From Halococcoides cellulosivorans (GTDB taxonomy: Archaea > Halobacteriota > Halobacteria > Halobacteriales > Haloarculaceae): a stretch of 64,000 nt of DNA. A program made the translations under genes and the position numbers. How positions within the stretch are numbered: the first letter of the stretch is position 1; every line of letters starts with the position of its first letter. This document shows positions 17,125-27,257 of the stretch, in pieces. The stretch spans positions 2,530,836 through 2,594,835 of the forward strand of contig NZ_CP028858.1 in assembly GCF_003058365.1 (NCBI RefSeq), given 5' to 3'. The notes beneath the pieces were generated by a model. The model was not told the DNA's origin and did not search any database. It worked only from the letters and a program-made list of their open reading frames with translations.

Positions 17125-17257
17125 AATTCATCTTTCGGACGGAATGTAATATAGCACCGGGGAGCGATGTCTCCCACTCGGTTGCCCGCTCACTACTATA
17201 CATTCTTGACCTTGGTACTGGTCGGCGAGTAGGGTAGCTTTCCCGGTCAAGCTCCTA

Positions 17258-17836
17258 CTACGCATCCACTAGCCCTTGACGCACCGACCGCCACCCGAAC
17301 CACAGCACTCCGAGAACGAGACCGGTCATATGCGACGACACCGACACGCCCCCCGGTCGAGGCTCAAGGCCGACGAACCGCTGTACAGTCATCCACGAGT
17401 CTACGCTCAAGTAGACCAAAACGAGCAAAATCCCGAGTCCGACGGCCACCTCCTTTGCATCGCACTCGAAGGACTCGATCCGCTTGGCGAGATCGACGAG
17501 TAAGACCGGAAATACGTATCCGGTTAGCGCCATTGTCAACCCGCTCGCTCCTCTCGACAACTCACCGTACTCCAACACGACTGGGAGATGTAGAGCGAGA
17601 TAGGGAATCATCACAACGAAGAAGAGGAAGGGCAACCAGCCCACCCGATGCTCCACCCACGCACCGAGAACGACGAAGACGAGAAGATTCTGCCAGATGT
17701 GTCCGAAGCCTGCGTGCATCCACGGGGCGAGGAGCGTATAGTTCAACGGCGTGATCGCGGGCGAGACGAAGTAGACAACTACCATCCCAGTCGCGAGAGC
17801 AAACGTCACCCACGGAACGTCGTTGATTGTCACCAT
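17258..17836 (-). CDS. Rhomboid-family intramembrane serine protease
   Basis: 192 residues with about six transmembrane segments. The rhomboid signature is complete: H41-x4-H46-x3-N50 in the second span (HAGFGHIWQN), the GASG catalytic serine motif with S98, and the catalytic histidine H169 (SSHMTGLVLG) in the last span. Rhomboids cleave substrates within the membrane; the substrate here is unknown. The gene stands alone, leftward, with about 130 bases before the next gene in that direction. Confidence 0.8.
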   Translation of the reverse strand: MVTINDVPWVTFALATGMVVVYFVSPAITPLNYTLLAPWMHAGFGHIWQNLLVFVVLGAWVEHRVGWLPFLFFVVMIPYLALHLPVVLEYGELSRGASGLTMALTGYVFPVLLVDLAKRIESFECDAKEVAVGLGILLVLVYLSVDSWMTVQRFVGLEPRPGGVSVSSHMTGLVLGVLWFGWRSVRQGLVDA

Positions 17837-18229
17837 CTATATCGATGACTCATCTTCGGCATATATCCCCAGGTATCGACGAGACAGCACGAAACTTCGT
17901 TAGCTATGGAAGAACGCGCATTCCTTTGTCATATAGATTTGAGTATCACCGATTGACGATCCCTCGCATTTCCCACCCGGCTTGACGTTATCGCACACCA
18001 GTTCACCACGTCGCGGACACTTGTCCACCGGGTTCCATTCATCAAGCATTCCACCTAACAGTTCGCTGTGGGAAATGGTAGATGCCGACACGCGAAATGA
18101 GAACTCGTTGTAGGTCTTCGGCTCTTATGGTCAAAACCAGGTGATGATGCGCACCTGTACCCGGATACCTGGTCTCCTCGATCCGCTTTTCCCTATCAAC
18201 TAAGTGGTGTGGATGGTTCGAGATGATAT
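17837..18229. other. 393-base gap before the BREX locus
   Basis: Contains only the possible small Cys-rich gene on the minus strand. The last 60 bases before brxA are AT-richer (CTATCAAC, GATGATATATG) and should hold the BREX promoter, but no clear TATA box stands at the leaderless distance. No repeats seen. Confidence 0.4.
17900..18049 (-). CDS. Possible small Cys-rich protein
   Basis: 49 residues from ATG 18049. Four or five cysteines are spaced as in small zinc-binding proteins (DKCPRR, LVCDN, GKCEG, KECAF), and the codons look plausible. It lies in the gap between the rhomboid gene and brxA. There is no supporting neighbour, so it could be chance. Confidence 0.3.
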   Translation of the reverse strand: MLDEWNPVDKCPRRGELVCDNVKPGGKCEGSSIGDTQIYMTKECAFFHS

Positions 18230-19072
18230 ATGACTCTTCGCACCGACGGGAGGGGAACTTCCCTACCGTCGCTTGGCTCGACATATTCTCACGACGAGGT
18301 GTCGATGGCACTCACCAGATGCGGACTCCTCGTGGATAGAGCGGAGACGCTCGCTCGGCTGTACGCCCACCATCGGGACTGGACTGTCGTCGAAGAGAAA
18401 TGGGTTGAAGAACGCTTCGACGAGCGCAGCACGCGTGGGAGTTCGAAAACAATCTACCGGGCTCTCAGTTCCCGTTTCAAGACTGCTGGTAGCGAACTCC
18501 CGTCTATCGTCCAACTCCCCTCCGTCCTCGACCAGTGTGAGACGGTGCGCGACAAAGCTCAGGTGCTGTACTTCTACTTGCTGGAGGACGACCCACTCGT
18601 GAAGTACACCGTTCACCGGTACGTCGACCAACTTCAGGAATCCGGTGTCGAGGGACTGAATTTCGAGCAGGAGACGGTCAATCGCCTTCTGAACGAGTTC
18701 CACTACGACGACGGAAGCGAGTTTGACTATGCGGAATCGACGACCCGTCGATGGGGAGAAGGACTCCGATCGGTGATGCGAGAAATCGGTGTTCTCGATA
18801 CCCAGCAGTCTCTTCGAGGGCAAATTCCCAACATGGGAACGACGCCACTACTCGTGGCGTCAGGTTACTCGTGGGAGACCCACGGGGATGACTGGCTCTC
18901 CCAGCCGACTGGCTGGCTCTACCTCTTCCAATCGGAACAGTACTGGGACTCCTTGGCCGAACGAGTGAGCGACGATTCAAACTGGGAAGCGAGTGGGATT
19001 CACGGTGAGCTGAGACTCCAGCCGGTCAGCGATACATACGACTGGGCCGAACCATGGGAGGGCAAAGTATGA
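18230..19072 (+). CDS. brxA: BrxA, DUF1819 family BREX protein
   Basis: 280 residues. The N-terminal pattern (SMALTRCGLLVDRAETLARLY, then SSKTIYRALSSRFK) matches DUF1819/BrxA proteins, which are small helical proteins needed for many BREX systems and bind DNA in characterised bacterial cases. It is the first gene of the rightward BREX operon and overlaps the next gene as ATGA. The start at 18230 is the first ATG in frame; an internal ATG 25 codons later would cut into the family core. Confidence 0.8.
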   Translation: MTLRTDGRGTSLPSLGSTYSHDEVSMALTRCGLLVDRAETLARLYAHHRDWTVVEEKWVEERFDERSTRGSSKTIYRALSSRFKTAGSELPSIVQLPSVLDQCETVRDKAQVLYFYLLEDDPLVKYTVHRYVDQLQESGVEGLNFEQETVNRLLNEFHYDDGSEFDYAESTTRRWGEGLRSVMREIGVLDTQQSLRGQIPNMGTTPLLVASGYSWETHGDDWLSQPTGWLYLFQSEQYWDSLAERVSDDSNWEASGIHGELRLQPVSDTYDWAEPWEGKV

Positions 19073-22000
19073 CTGACGAGAGCTGGTTCGCAACCGATGT
19101 CGGGAGCGATTTCGAGGAGTCTGTCCGCATTGACCGCGAAGACGACGGTCGTGATCACCGGCTGCAATCAATTGATACCTACCACGTGACGGCGGAGTCC
19201 GAGGAATTCATGTCCGACTTCTTTTCGCGCCTGCTCGGCCGTTCCGAGGATATGCGGTCGGGTGCGAACTACTGGCTCTACGGGTACTACGGGAGCGGAA
19301 AGAGTCACCTCCTCAGCGTGCTTCGTGGCCTGCTGGATAGCGAATGGCTTCGAGAGCGCGAGGATGTCTGGGAGCAGCTAACCGACGGTCGTGAGCTGGA
19401 CACGCTTAAGTCCATCTGGTCATCGATCCACGAGGAATACGAGATCATTCCGATCTCGGTGAACCTCTTGAAGCATCAGGGCCAGAAGAAACTGAGTTTC
19501 AGCGAGATCGTGCTCCGAAGCGCTCACACGTCGGAACGGCTCACCGGTGTCGATGGGGGGCTCTCGTCGCAGCTTGACGTCGCATTCTTTGAGGACTGGT
19601 ACCGGACGACCGACGCATGGGATGACCGGACGATCAACACCCAAACGGCACTACGGAGTACGGTTGACAGCCCCGAGAAGTACGGCTGGGAGGACGTCCA
19701 GCAGTACAACGCCCTCGCGGACGCCGTTCTTCCCACGCTCTTCGAGCAGGAAACCGGCACCGGGGATGGTCTAGAGGACTTGGTGCCGTCCGATCTCGAC
19801 CCGCAAGCGATGGTCGAGCGCCTCGAACAGTTGCGGAGCGATCGCGCAGAGGAACTTGGTCACCCGGTCAAACTCGTTCTACTCCTCGACGAGGTCAGTC
19901 TCTTCATCGGGACGGATTTCGACCGTCTCACCGAGTTACAGACACTCGCCGAGAGCGTCGACGAGATCGGTGACGGCGACATCCAACTGGTGGCGACGGC
20001 ACAGGCCAAAATCGAGGACGTCCAACCGCAGTTTGCGGCTCGCGGGGCCGACTTCAGTATCGTTAAAGATCGCTTCCCTCACCGGTTCGGACTCCCGAGC
20101 AGACACGTCGGGGAGATCTCGACCCAGCGACTGCTCAAGAAGACCGGGGACGGCAGACGGGCAACGGAAAGCGTCCTCGAACGCACCAGTAACGAACCAG
20201 AGACGCTGCTCGTGTATTCGGGTATCGAACAGAACACCGAACCGCCGCTTGACGACATCGACCGCGAGCGACTCGTCGAGTTCTATCCGTTCCTCCCGTA
20301 TCAGCCACCGCTGTTCCTCGACATTCTCTCGAACCTCCGGCGGGAAGCCCGCGATCCAGCCAAGTCGATCTTCTCAGGGACTGCCCGGGCCATTCTGGCA
20401 CTCGTCCACGGCCTTCTTCAGGAGTGGATCGAGGTCGGCGAAGAGGCACATCTCGTTTCGCTTGTCGATTTTTACGACCTCATCGAACCGGAACTCGAAG
20501 ACATCACGCCGCAGGACGTTGCCGTCATTGAGGAGATCGAAGGCCAACAGGAACAGGGCGAACTGGAAGACCTCGACGTGGATGTCGCGAAGGCCGTTTT
20601 GCTCCTCCAGCACGTTCCCGAGACGATTCCCATGTCCGAGCGGAACCTTGCGGTGGCCATACTGAGCGACCTCGACGGCCCGACTCAGTTCCAAATGGAA
20701 AACCGAGTCGAGGATTCACTCCAGCGTCTCCGGAAATTCATTCGGCCCACGCACGACGAGACAGGGCCGAAGTACGCCTTCACCCACCCGGAGGAGCGGG
20801 AGATTATCGAGACCGCCGAGCAGAACCTCGACGACCCTGACTGGGAGGCTATCATCGAGTCCGTCGACAACTACCTCTGGGACGACGTTGTCCGCGATCT
20901 CTCACTTCCAACGTCCGTCGAGTACGCCAACACTGGCGAGCAGTATCCTGTTCGCTACGACTTCAGCGTTGACGGCATCGCTTTCGATACGACCGCCGAG
21001 GCCGACGACGCGCTCGATGTCGAGGTCGCCATCGAAGGATTGTCACCCGAGGTATCGGAGGTCGACTATGATAGCAATCCGCTCGAATGGAGGATCAGCA
21101 GGGACGGTCTCGAAGATCTCCGTGATAACCTCATCGAGTGGTGGTCGCTCAGGGCCGCCGTCGGCGACCACACGCTCCCGCAGTCTGTGGAGCGTGATCT
21201 CTCGGATCGGGCGACGCGCGTCCGAAGCAAGCTCGTCGAGACCCTCAAGAGTGGCTCGTTTGCCGTCAAGGATCGGACTGACCTTCGTGGACTGGCCTCT
21301 GCGGTCGAAGAATTTGTCGATGTTCGCTATCCCGACGACTTCCACCCCGTCATGCTGCAGATTAGCGATGAGCACCTCCAGGAACTCCGAGGACTCTCGG
21401 CCCAAGACCCGCTGCCTGCGTGGGCTCGACAGATCGAGGTTGCGACTGAGGATCCGGAGACCCACGGCGGTTCCATTCAGAACAACGTGCGGGCATTCAC
21501 CGGCCAGCAATTGAAGCAGAGCCACGGCAGTCTCGCGATGACTACCATTATCGACGGGATTGTGGAGAAGGAAAATCAGCAGCGTCAGAAGACCTCTGAA
21601 CTCGCAGTGTATGGCAATACCCGGCCAGCATTGTGTGCCATCATCTGGGGGCTCTGTCGCAAGGGTGACTTCCTCCCCGTCGACGAGACAGGGGATTCTC
21701 TCGAACTCGATTCGGTCATCGATCTAAACGAACTGATGACTACGCGCCTCAAGATTGCAGGAGGGAGTGGCGTCCGCGAGGTACTCGAGGCTGGTGGCTT
21801 CATCGACTCGACGGAGACGATCCCGGACGGAATGGTCAGGCTCCAGTCTGCGAACGACACGCTGGCCAGCCGCCTTGGGAGCCTCATCGAGGACGTGAAA
21901 CTGGTCGCAGAAAGCGATGTCCAGACCCAACACATTCAGAATCTGCTCGATTCGTTTGTCGACGCTCTTGAAGACAAGCAACAGGACGCTTACGACCGCC

Positions 22001-22779
22001 ACGAGGCTGTCAAGTCCCGCGACACCGACTGGAAGCGGGTCGTCGAAGCCACTAACGCCGCCCAGGAGTGGTATGATGACGCCAAGGAGGTGTGGAACCT
22101 CCGCCTGCCGGCACTTGTACAACTCGATGCCCAGCTCACTCTCGCTCGACAGTCCTTCGACTGGCTGACTGACGAGTGCGAAACTGCCAGCCGGACGCTT
22201 CGGGACACTATTGCTGAGTACGACGACGAGTGGTGGACGCACGACGGATGGGACCGGTTCAACGATGCTCGCACTGTCTCGCCGTCATTGGACGACGCCA
22301 TTGAACATGCGTGGCAGGCGTTCCGAGACTCGACTGACGTCGATGCGCTCGTAAGCGAACTCGATGACCACCCGTGGATACGACCACCGAGCGAATTCGG
22401 GTCGAACGTCCGTCCCGCCTTCGGGAACGAATACATCACGCCGCTTCGCCGTGCTGTATCGTGGTACGAAGACATTTCGGGGGCTATCGATACCGTGACT
22501 GGCGGTACGACGGGCACCGAGGCGGATGCCCTCATCCGAGCGACGGACACGGTTGTCGACACGGAGCCTCTCCGCGTGGTCACAAGCAGTGGGGTCAGCG
22601 AACTTCGGGCTACGTTCGAACAGTTGCAGACAGTCGTCGGCGACCAGCTACCGTCGAATGTCATTGCGATCGGTGTGCTTCCGTCTGATCGGGGGTCCCT
22701 GGACGCTGAACTCGAGCGATTGGCCGAACGGCGCGATCTCAGTATCGAGCGGACAGAAACGGGGGTGATCGTCCGATGA
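19069..22779 (+). CDS. brxC: BrxC/PglY-type P-loop ATPase, first copy
   Basis: 1236 residues from ATG 19069, chosen because it overlaps the brxA stop by 4 bases. A Walker A motif GYYGSGKS lies at residues 72-79 and a Walker B LLLDEVSLFI near 260. The rest is long, helical and acidic, as in BrxC/PglY (DUF6079-type) proteins. BrxC is an essential ATPase of BREX exclusion. Two brxC/pglY copies in one locus are a hallmark of BREX type 5, described from haloarchaea. The 3' end overlaps brxB by 4 bases. Confidence 0.85.
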   Translation: MTDESWFATDVGSDFEESVRIDREDDGRDHRLQSIDTYHVTAESEEFMSDFFSRLLGRSEDMRSGANYWLYGYYGSGKSHLLSVLRGLLDSEWLREREDVWEQLTDGRELDTLKSIWSSIHEEYEIIPISVNLLKHQGQKKLSFSEIVLRSAHTSERLTGVDGGLSSQLDVAFFEDWYRTTDAWDDRTINTQTALRSTVDSPEKYGWEDVQQYNALADAVLPTLFEQETGTGDGLEDLVPSDLDPQAMVERLEQLRSDRAEELGHPVKLVLLLDEVSLFIGTDFDRLTELQTLAESVDEIGDGDIQLVATAQAKIEDVQPQFAARGADFSIVKDRFPHRFGLPSRHVGEISTQRLLKKTGDGRRATESVLERTSNEPETLLVYSGIEQNTEPPLDDIDRERLVEFYPFLPYQPPLFLDILSNLRREARDPAKSIFSGTARAILALVHGLLQEWIEVGEEAHLVSLVDFYDLIEPELEDITPQDVAVIEEIEGQQEQGELEDLDVDVAKAVLLLQHVPETIPMSERNLAVAILSDLDGPTQFQMENRVEDSLQRLRKFIRPTHDETGPKYAFTHPEEREIIETAEQNLDDPDWEAIIESVDNYLWDDVVRDLSLPTSVEYANTGEQYPVRYDFSVDGIAFDTTAEADDALDVEVAIEGLSPEVSEVDYDSNPLEWRISRDGLEDLRDNLIEWWSLRAAVGDHTLPQSVERDLSDRATRVRSKLVETLKSGSFAVKDRTDLRGLASAVEEFVDVRYPDDFHPVMLQISDEHLQELRGLSAQDPLPAWARQIEVATEDPETHGGSIQNNVRAFTGQQLKQSHGSLAMTTIIDGIVEKENQQRQKTSELAVYGNTRPALCAIIWGLCRKGDFLPVDETGDSLELDSVIDLNELMTTRLKIAGGSGVREVLEAGGFIDSTETIPDGMVRLQSANDTLASRLGSLIEDVKLVAESDVQTQHIQNLLDSFVDALEDKQQDAYDRHEAVKSRDTDWKRVVEATNAAQEWYDDAKEVWNLRLPALVQLDAQLTLARQSFDWLTDECETASRTLRDTIAEYDDEWWTHDGWDRFNDARTVSPSLDDAIEHAWQAFRDSTDVDALVSELDDHPWIRPPSEFGSNVRPAFGNEYITPLRRAVSWYEDISGAIDTVTGGTTGTEADALIRATDTVVDTEPLRVVTSSGVSELRATFEQLQTVVGDQLPSNVIAIGVLPSDRGSLDAELERLAERRDLSIERTETGVIVR

Positions 22780-23357
22780 CGAGCAAGCGACCGCTCCACG
22801 ACTTCACGGAGCGACTCGCCCGGTTCGCGGACGGGAGACGCGGCATCCGGAACCCGTTCGTAATCGTCCCTGTCCAGCCGAAATACGAGCGACGCGTCGC
22901 CAACCGCCTCGTCGAGTGGGCTGACAACCCACACGAAACAGAAGAGTTCCCCAAAGATGGTACCGTCCAAGTTCTCCGCTTGGACGAGTTGCTGGTGGAG
23001 ACCGAGGTGTTCGATCTCGCGGTTGACCTCGGCAAGGAGACCGAGCCGGCAACGATCAAGGACACGATGCAAGATCGACTCGCCGAAGAGCTGGTCGAGG
23101 TCATGGTCGAAGAAATTTCCGCTCCCAATCAGCAGCGTCACGTGGTCGTCTTGACCCATCTCGGAAGTCTCTATCCCTTCACGCGGGCCTCGGAGCTGCT
23201 GGACGAACTCGACCGTCGCAACGTCCAGTCGACGATCGGCATTCCGTTCCCCGGAGACATCGTCGGCGGGAAGTTGAGCTTTTTCGGCGAGGAATCGCGG
23301 AACTACTATCCCGCCCACCAGATCGACGGTCGTATCGAGGAGGTGCATCTCCAATGA
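22776..23357 (+). CDS. brxB: BrxB, DUF1788 family BREX protein
   Basis: 193 residues. The DUF1788 pattern is clear: VVVLTHLGSLYPFTRASELL, a GIPFPGD turn, a KLSFFGE stretch and a final YYPAHQI. BrxB is a small core protein of BREX with unresolved biochemistry. Placed between the two brxC copies with ATGA overlaps on both sides, so the four genes are one translation-coupled unit. Confidence 0.8.
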   Translation: MTSKRPLHDFTERLARFADGRRGIRNPFVIVPVQPKYERRVANRLVEWADNPHETEEFPKDGTVQVLRLDELLVETEVFDLAVDLGKETEPATIKDTMQDRLAEELVEVMVEEISAPNQQRHVVVLTHLGSLYPFTRASELLDELDRRNVQSTIGIPFPGDIVGGKLSFFGEESRNYYPAHQIDGRIEEVHLQ

Positions 23358-26300
23358 GTGACCACCGAATCCACGACATCTTCCAGCAGCCACCGACCCG
23401 CGAACTCGAGGAAGTCCAGAAGGTCAACGCCAGAGCGCAGGCCGAGAACGACGTGCGCGAGTTCTACGAAACCGACAGCGCACGGAGTGTTCTCACGACG
23501 CTCGGGAATCTCGTCGACAAGTACCCCCAGGAGGAACCGCGCTTCCTGTACATCTCCGCGACGTTTGGATCGGGGAAGACCCACCTCCTGAAACTCGCCG
23601 GTTTCGCCGCGGATACCGAGTCGGAGTTCGCCGATCTCGGCGAAGAGCTGGCGAGCCGGTGGCCGGGCTTTCAGTCGTTCAGACAGAGCATCGCGGACTC
23701 TCACGTCGACCGCCTGAAGCCGGTCTTTCTCAACCTCCTCAACAGAGACGCATCACAAGAGCCGCCACTCCCCTACCTCATCTACGAAGCCATCGGTCGG
23801 GAACTCGGGTATCCGACCGATCCAAACTGGCTGCTGGAGTGGGCGTGGCAGCTGGAGATGAATCACGGCGACTGCTGGGAGCAACTTCAGGAGATCGAAT
23901 ACGACGGGCGGACGTTCGACGAGGTGTACGACGAGCGTGCCTCGCTGCGAAGCTGGCTCTATGGAGCCGTTCCCACACTCGACGACTCGCCGTATCGCTC
24001 CAGCGACGAGGTGAAACGCTCGATCGACGACGCCATCGACGAGGTCGACCCGGACGAGTTCGACCCCGACGAACTCGTCGACCGGATCGAGGCGGCGCAG
24101 GCGGCGCTGAGTACGCCCGAGACAGAGACGGAGCTGTTGATCGGCCTTGACGAGGTGGCACTGTTCATCGGCGACGGCCGCCACCGCTACCGGGAGTTCC
24201 AAGAGACGATGGAGGCCCTGACTAACCCTGTGACGGGGCCGAACCCACCCATCGTCGGGACGGGACAGTATCCCTTCGATCGCATCCACGGGGAGTTCGA
24301 GGATTCCGACGTCACCAACGAGCCGTGGTGGGGCGAGCAGGAGCCACTGGAGGGGGCTGACACAGAGATCATCGTCCGCAAACGATGGCTCCAGAAGGAC
24401 GGCGACAGCGAACAGGTGGTCGACGCGACAGTTCAGGAGCTTTCCGACCTCACGCTCGATACGTACGCGGACATCACGGGCGCGGATCCCGATGCCGTCG
24501 AGTCGTATCCGTTCCGCGAGTACGACCTCGGGCTGTTACGCACGGTGATCCAGCAGTTGATGCCGCGGGGTCGCGTGACCGAGGAGGAGTACGTACAGGG
24601 CCGGGCCCTGCTCATCCTCGTGCGGTCGCTGTTCACCCGGTTCGAGTGGGGCGAGAAGTCCGTCGGGGCGCTCGTCACGTGGGACGAGTTGTACGACCTG
24701 CTGGTCGAGGAGACGACCTATGTCCCGCTGTGGGTGCAGGAGATGGTCGAGAACAAGCTCGTCCCGTCCGCAGATGGGGATGAAGGTACGTTCTCGGTGC
24801 GGGTCGCGAAGGCGCTATACCTCCTGAATCAGGTTCGCTCGGAGGTGCCATCCACGCCGGAAAACCTCGCCCGGCTGATGGTTGGGTCGACTGACACGTC
24901 ACTCGGAGACGTCCAAGACGACGTCGAATCGGCGCTGGCAGACCTCGTCGAGGACCGTAAAGTACTGACCGAGACGAACGACCGCGGCGACGAGGAGTAC
25001 TTGCTCGTCTCCGAGGAGCAGGAAGACATCCTAACACGAGCGAAGACACGTGCCCAGCAAATCTCGTCGCACCGGCTGTCGGCCAAGCTGGAGACGTACC
25101 TGCAGGATGGAAACGATCACCTGCTTTCGGAGGGCAGTCGCCACGAGGTCGACCTCGACAGCGAGCGTCGGGTACCGCTCCGGTTGGAATACTCCGTCCT
25201 CGATCCGATCGAGCGGGCCCCTACTCCGGAGTTCGATGCGATCCGCATTCGGCTTGTCGCCGATCGCCCCGACACGGTAACCGATCAGGTGGACGCGTGG
25301 CAATCGACCAACGAGGGGCAGGACGGCGGCGAGCACGTCCTCGTGGCCGTGGAGGTCTCGGAGTCGACGGTCGAGCGTCTGCGGGACGTGATGGGGATGC
25401 AAGAAGTCCTCTCGGAGGAGACGGAAACCTATCCGGACTTGGAGTCCGACCACCGCGACGATCAGCGTGCGCTCGAGTCGACGGTGCGTAACCAACTCGA
25501 GGAAGCCGACGTCTACGTCCGAATTGGTGACACGAGGGGTCGTTACGGCGACGTGTTCGAGCAGGTCGTGACGAGTCAGGTGCAGTCGGTCTTCGGCCAG
25601 ACGAGGCACGCTTTGACGAACGGGATCACCGAGGTCGACGATGCGAAGCAGATGGCGCGGTTCTTCCGCGGTGTCGACGACTGGCCGCTGTCGAGTGAGG
25701 ATGCCGTCACTCTCGGTGTGGACACCGATCGGGGAGAACTCGCCGACGGCTGGTGTCAGGAGGTCATCGACGACTACGAGAACACCCAGTCGCTCCGTGG
25801 TGAGGACTTGCTCGCCCAGACCGTCCAGCGCGGGGGTAACTACCGTGGGACACCGCGGGAGTCTATCGCGGCGCTACTGATTACACTCGCCACGGCCAAC
25901 GAGATTGCGCTCCGGCGCGACGACGAGTACATCACCGAACCCGGGGAGATCGGACGGGCGGTCAGGAACAAGACGAATCTGACCGACGTTCAGATTCGCT
26001 TCGAGTCTTTGGAGGGCATCGATCCCGACCAGATTCGGGACACCGTCCGGACGGTTATGGACGAGTCCCCGGAGGGGAGCGACCCGGACGCGTGGCTCTC
26101 TGGGCTGGCCGAATGGGTCAAGGAGAACAGCGTCCTCGTGAAACGCGTCTTTCGGGGCGTCAGCAGAGAGTTCGGCGAGGGTGCGTCGCTGGATGAGCTT
26201 GAGGACGCTCTTGAACAGGCACTCGGCGGTGAGGCGCTCGAGACCGAAGACTTCGCGACCGATGCGGTCGAGCGACAAGCCGAACGGTTCGCTCGGGCCA

Positions 26301-27196
26301 GGGGGCTGTTCCGTCCGGACGAGGACGGTGAGACGCTCTGGGATCGGTTTAGCGAAAGGACGGCCGAGATGCAGCGGCTGCATCCCGGTGCGGACGTCAC
26401 CGGCGATATGCAGAGCACTGCCGGCGGTAGCGAGGTGCCCGACGCCGAGCGACTGCAGACATTGATCCACGAGGCAGACGTCCACAGACAGCGCGTTGTT
26501 CGGGAGCAGTACGAGCGCATAACCGGTGAAACGCCGGCCGATGAGGCGCCCGAGAGCGTCGTCTCCAGCCTCACGACGTGGCTCTTTGCCCACGACGCGA
26601 GTAGTAAGGAAATTGGTGACCGCGTCTCGGTCGAATTCGAGGGCCTAACCATCGATGAATTGTACGCCCTCTTCGAGACGGCGTGGGAAGGCGACTCGTT
26701 CTCGGAAGAGAAACTCGTTGATCCGACGGTCGTCCAGCAGGCCAAGCGATACTCGAAGGCACGAGAGCTCCTCGAATCACCCGACGGTGAGGCCAGTCTC
26801 TGGTCGCAGCTTCAAGACGCATCGAGGCGGCTCGATGAGGAGTATCCGAACCACCCGGTCACGAGTAACGTGGAGGAGACACTTGCCCAGTCACGACCGC
26901 CGTCCATTACTGAGGTCGAGGAATTGCTTGAGGCAGCCGAGAAACCATTTGATATCGACGAACGATTGGAGAAATTGGCCAGTGAACTCCAGTCGGAGTA
27001 TCCGGACCACGATACGACCAAAGACATTGTCGCTGCCGTCGAAGCAGACAGCCCACCAGGTGATGAGCGTGTGCGGGAGTTGATCTATGCTGCCGAACAG
27101 TTGCTTGATGGCGGCGACGGGAGGTTGAAGCAAATTCGGGAGACGATGGATGCTCTCGACGATGGCTCAGTTGTGTTGATCGAATCTCTCGAATGA
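23354..27196 (+). CDS. brxC: BrxC/PglY-type P-loop ATPase, second copy
   Basis: 1280 residues. Walker A ATFGSGKTH at about 69-77 and Walker B IGLDEVALFIG near 260, at almost the same positions as in the first copy, but the proteins are only distantly alike. The C-terminal third contains repeated helical units, each with a KRYSKARELLESPDGE-like or RARGLFRPDEDGE-like element. Last gene of the uninterrupted BREX transcript; 61 bases separate it from the nuclease gene. Confidence 0.85.
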   Translation: MSDHRIHDIFQQPPTRELEEVQKVNARAQAENDVREFYETDSARSVLTTLGNLVDKYPQEEPRFLYISATFGSGKTHLLKLAGFAADTESEFADLGEELASRWPGFQSFRQSIADSHVDRLKPVFLNLLNRDASQEPPLPYLIYEAIGRELGYPTDPNWLLEWAWQLEMNHGDCWEQLQEIEYDGRTFDEVYDERASLRSWLYGAVPTLDDSPYRSSDEVKRSIDDAIDEVDPDEFDPDELVDRIEAAQAALSTPETETELLIGLDEVALFIGDGRHRYREFQETMEALTNPVTGPNPPIVGTGQYPFDRIHGEFEDSDVTNEPWWGEQEPLEGADTEIIVRKRWLQKDGDSEQVVDATVQELSDLTLDTYADITGADPDAVESYPFREYDLGLLRTVIQQLMPRGRVTEEEYVQGRALLILVRSLFTRFEWGEKSVGALVTWDELYDLLVEETTYVPLWVQEMVENKLVPSADGDEGTFSVRVAKALYLLNQVRSEVPSTPENLARLMVGSTDTSLGDVQDDVESALADLVEDRKVLTETNDRGDEEYLLVSEEQEDILTRAKTRAQQISSHRLSAKLETYLQDGNDHLLSEGSRHEVDLDSERRVPLRLEYSVLDPIERAPTPEFDAIRIRLVADRPDTVTDQVDAWQSTNEGQDGGEHVLVAVEVSESTVERLRDVMGMQEVLSEETETYPDLESDHRDDQRALESTVRNQLEEADVYVRIGDTRGRYGDVFEQVVTSQVQSVFGQTRHALTNGITEVDDAKQMARFFRGVDDWPLSSEDAVTLGVDTDRGELADGWCQEVIDDYENTQSLRGEDLLAQTVQRGGNYRGTPRESIAALLITLATANEIALRRDDEYITEPGEIGRAVRNKTNLTDVQIRFESLEGIDPDQIRDTVRTVMDESPEGSDPDAWLSGLAEWVKENSVLVKRVFRGVSREFGEGASLDELEDALEQALGGEALETEDFATDAVERQAERFARARGLFRPDEDGETLWDRFSERTAEMQRLHPGADVTGDMQSTAGGSEVPDAERLQTLIHEADVHRQRVVREQYERITGETPADEAPESVVSSLTTWLFAHDASSKEIGDRVSVEFEGLTIDELYALFETAWEGDSFSEEKLVDPTVVQQAKRYSKARELLESPDGEASLWSQLQDASRRLDEEYPNHPVTSNVEETLAQSRPPSITEVEELLEAAEKPFDIDERLEKLASELQSEYPDHDTTKDIVAAVEADSPPGDERVRELIYAAEQLLDGGDGRLKQIRETMDALDDGSVVLIESLE

Positions 27197-27257
27197 TCGA
27201 ACCACTACGATTCGCCATGTTGAAAAGTATTAGTCGGTCGTGGTTGTCTGCCCGACT

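Noticed and set aside
21990-23393. 467-codon open frame on the minus strand
   Set aside because: Shadow of brxC and brxB, both with clear family patterns and ATGA coupling.
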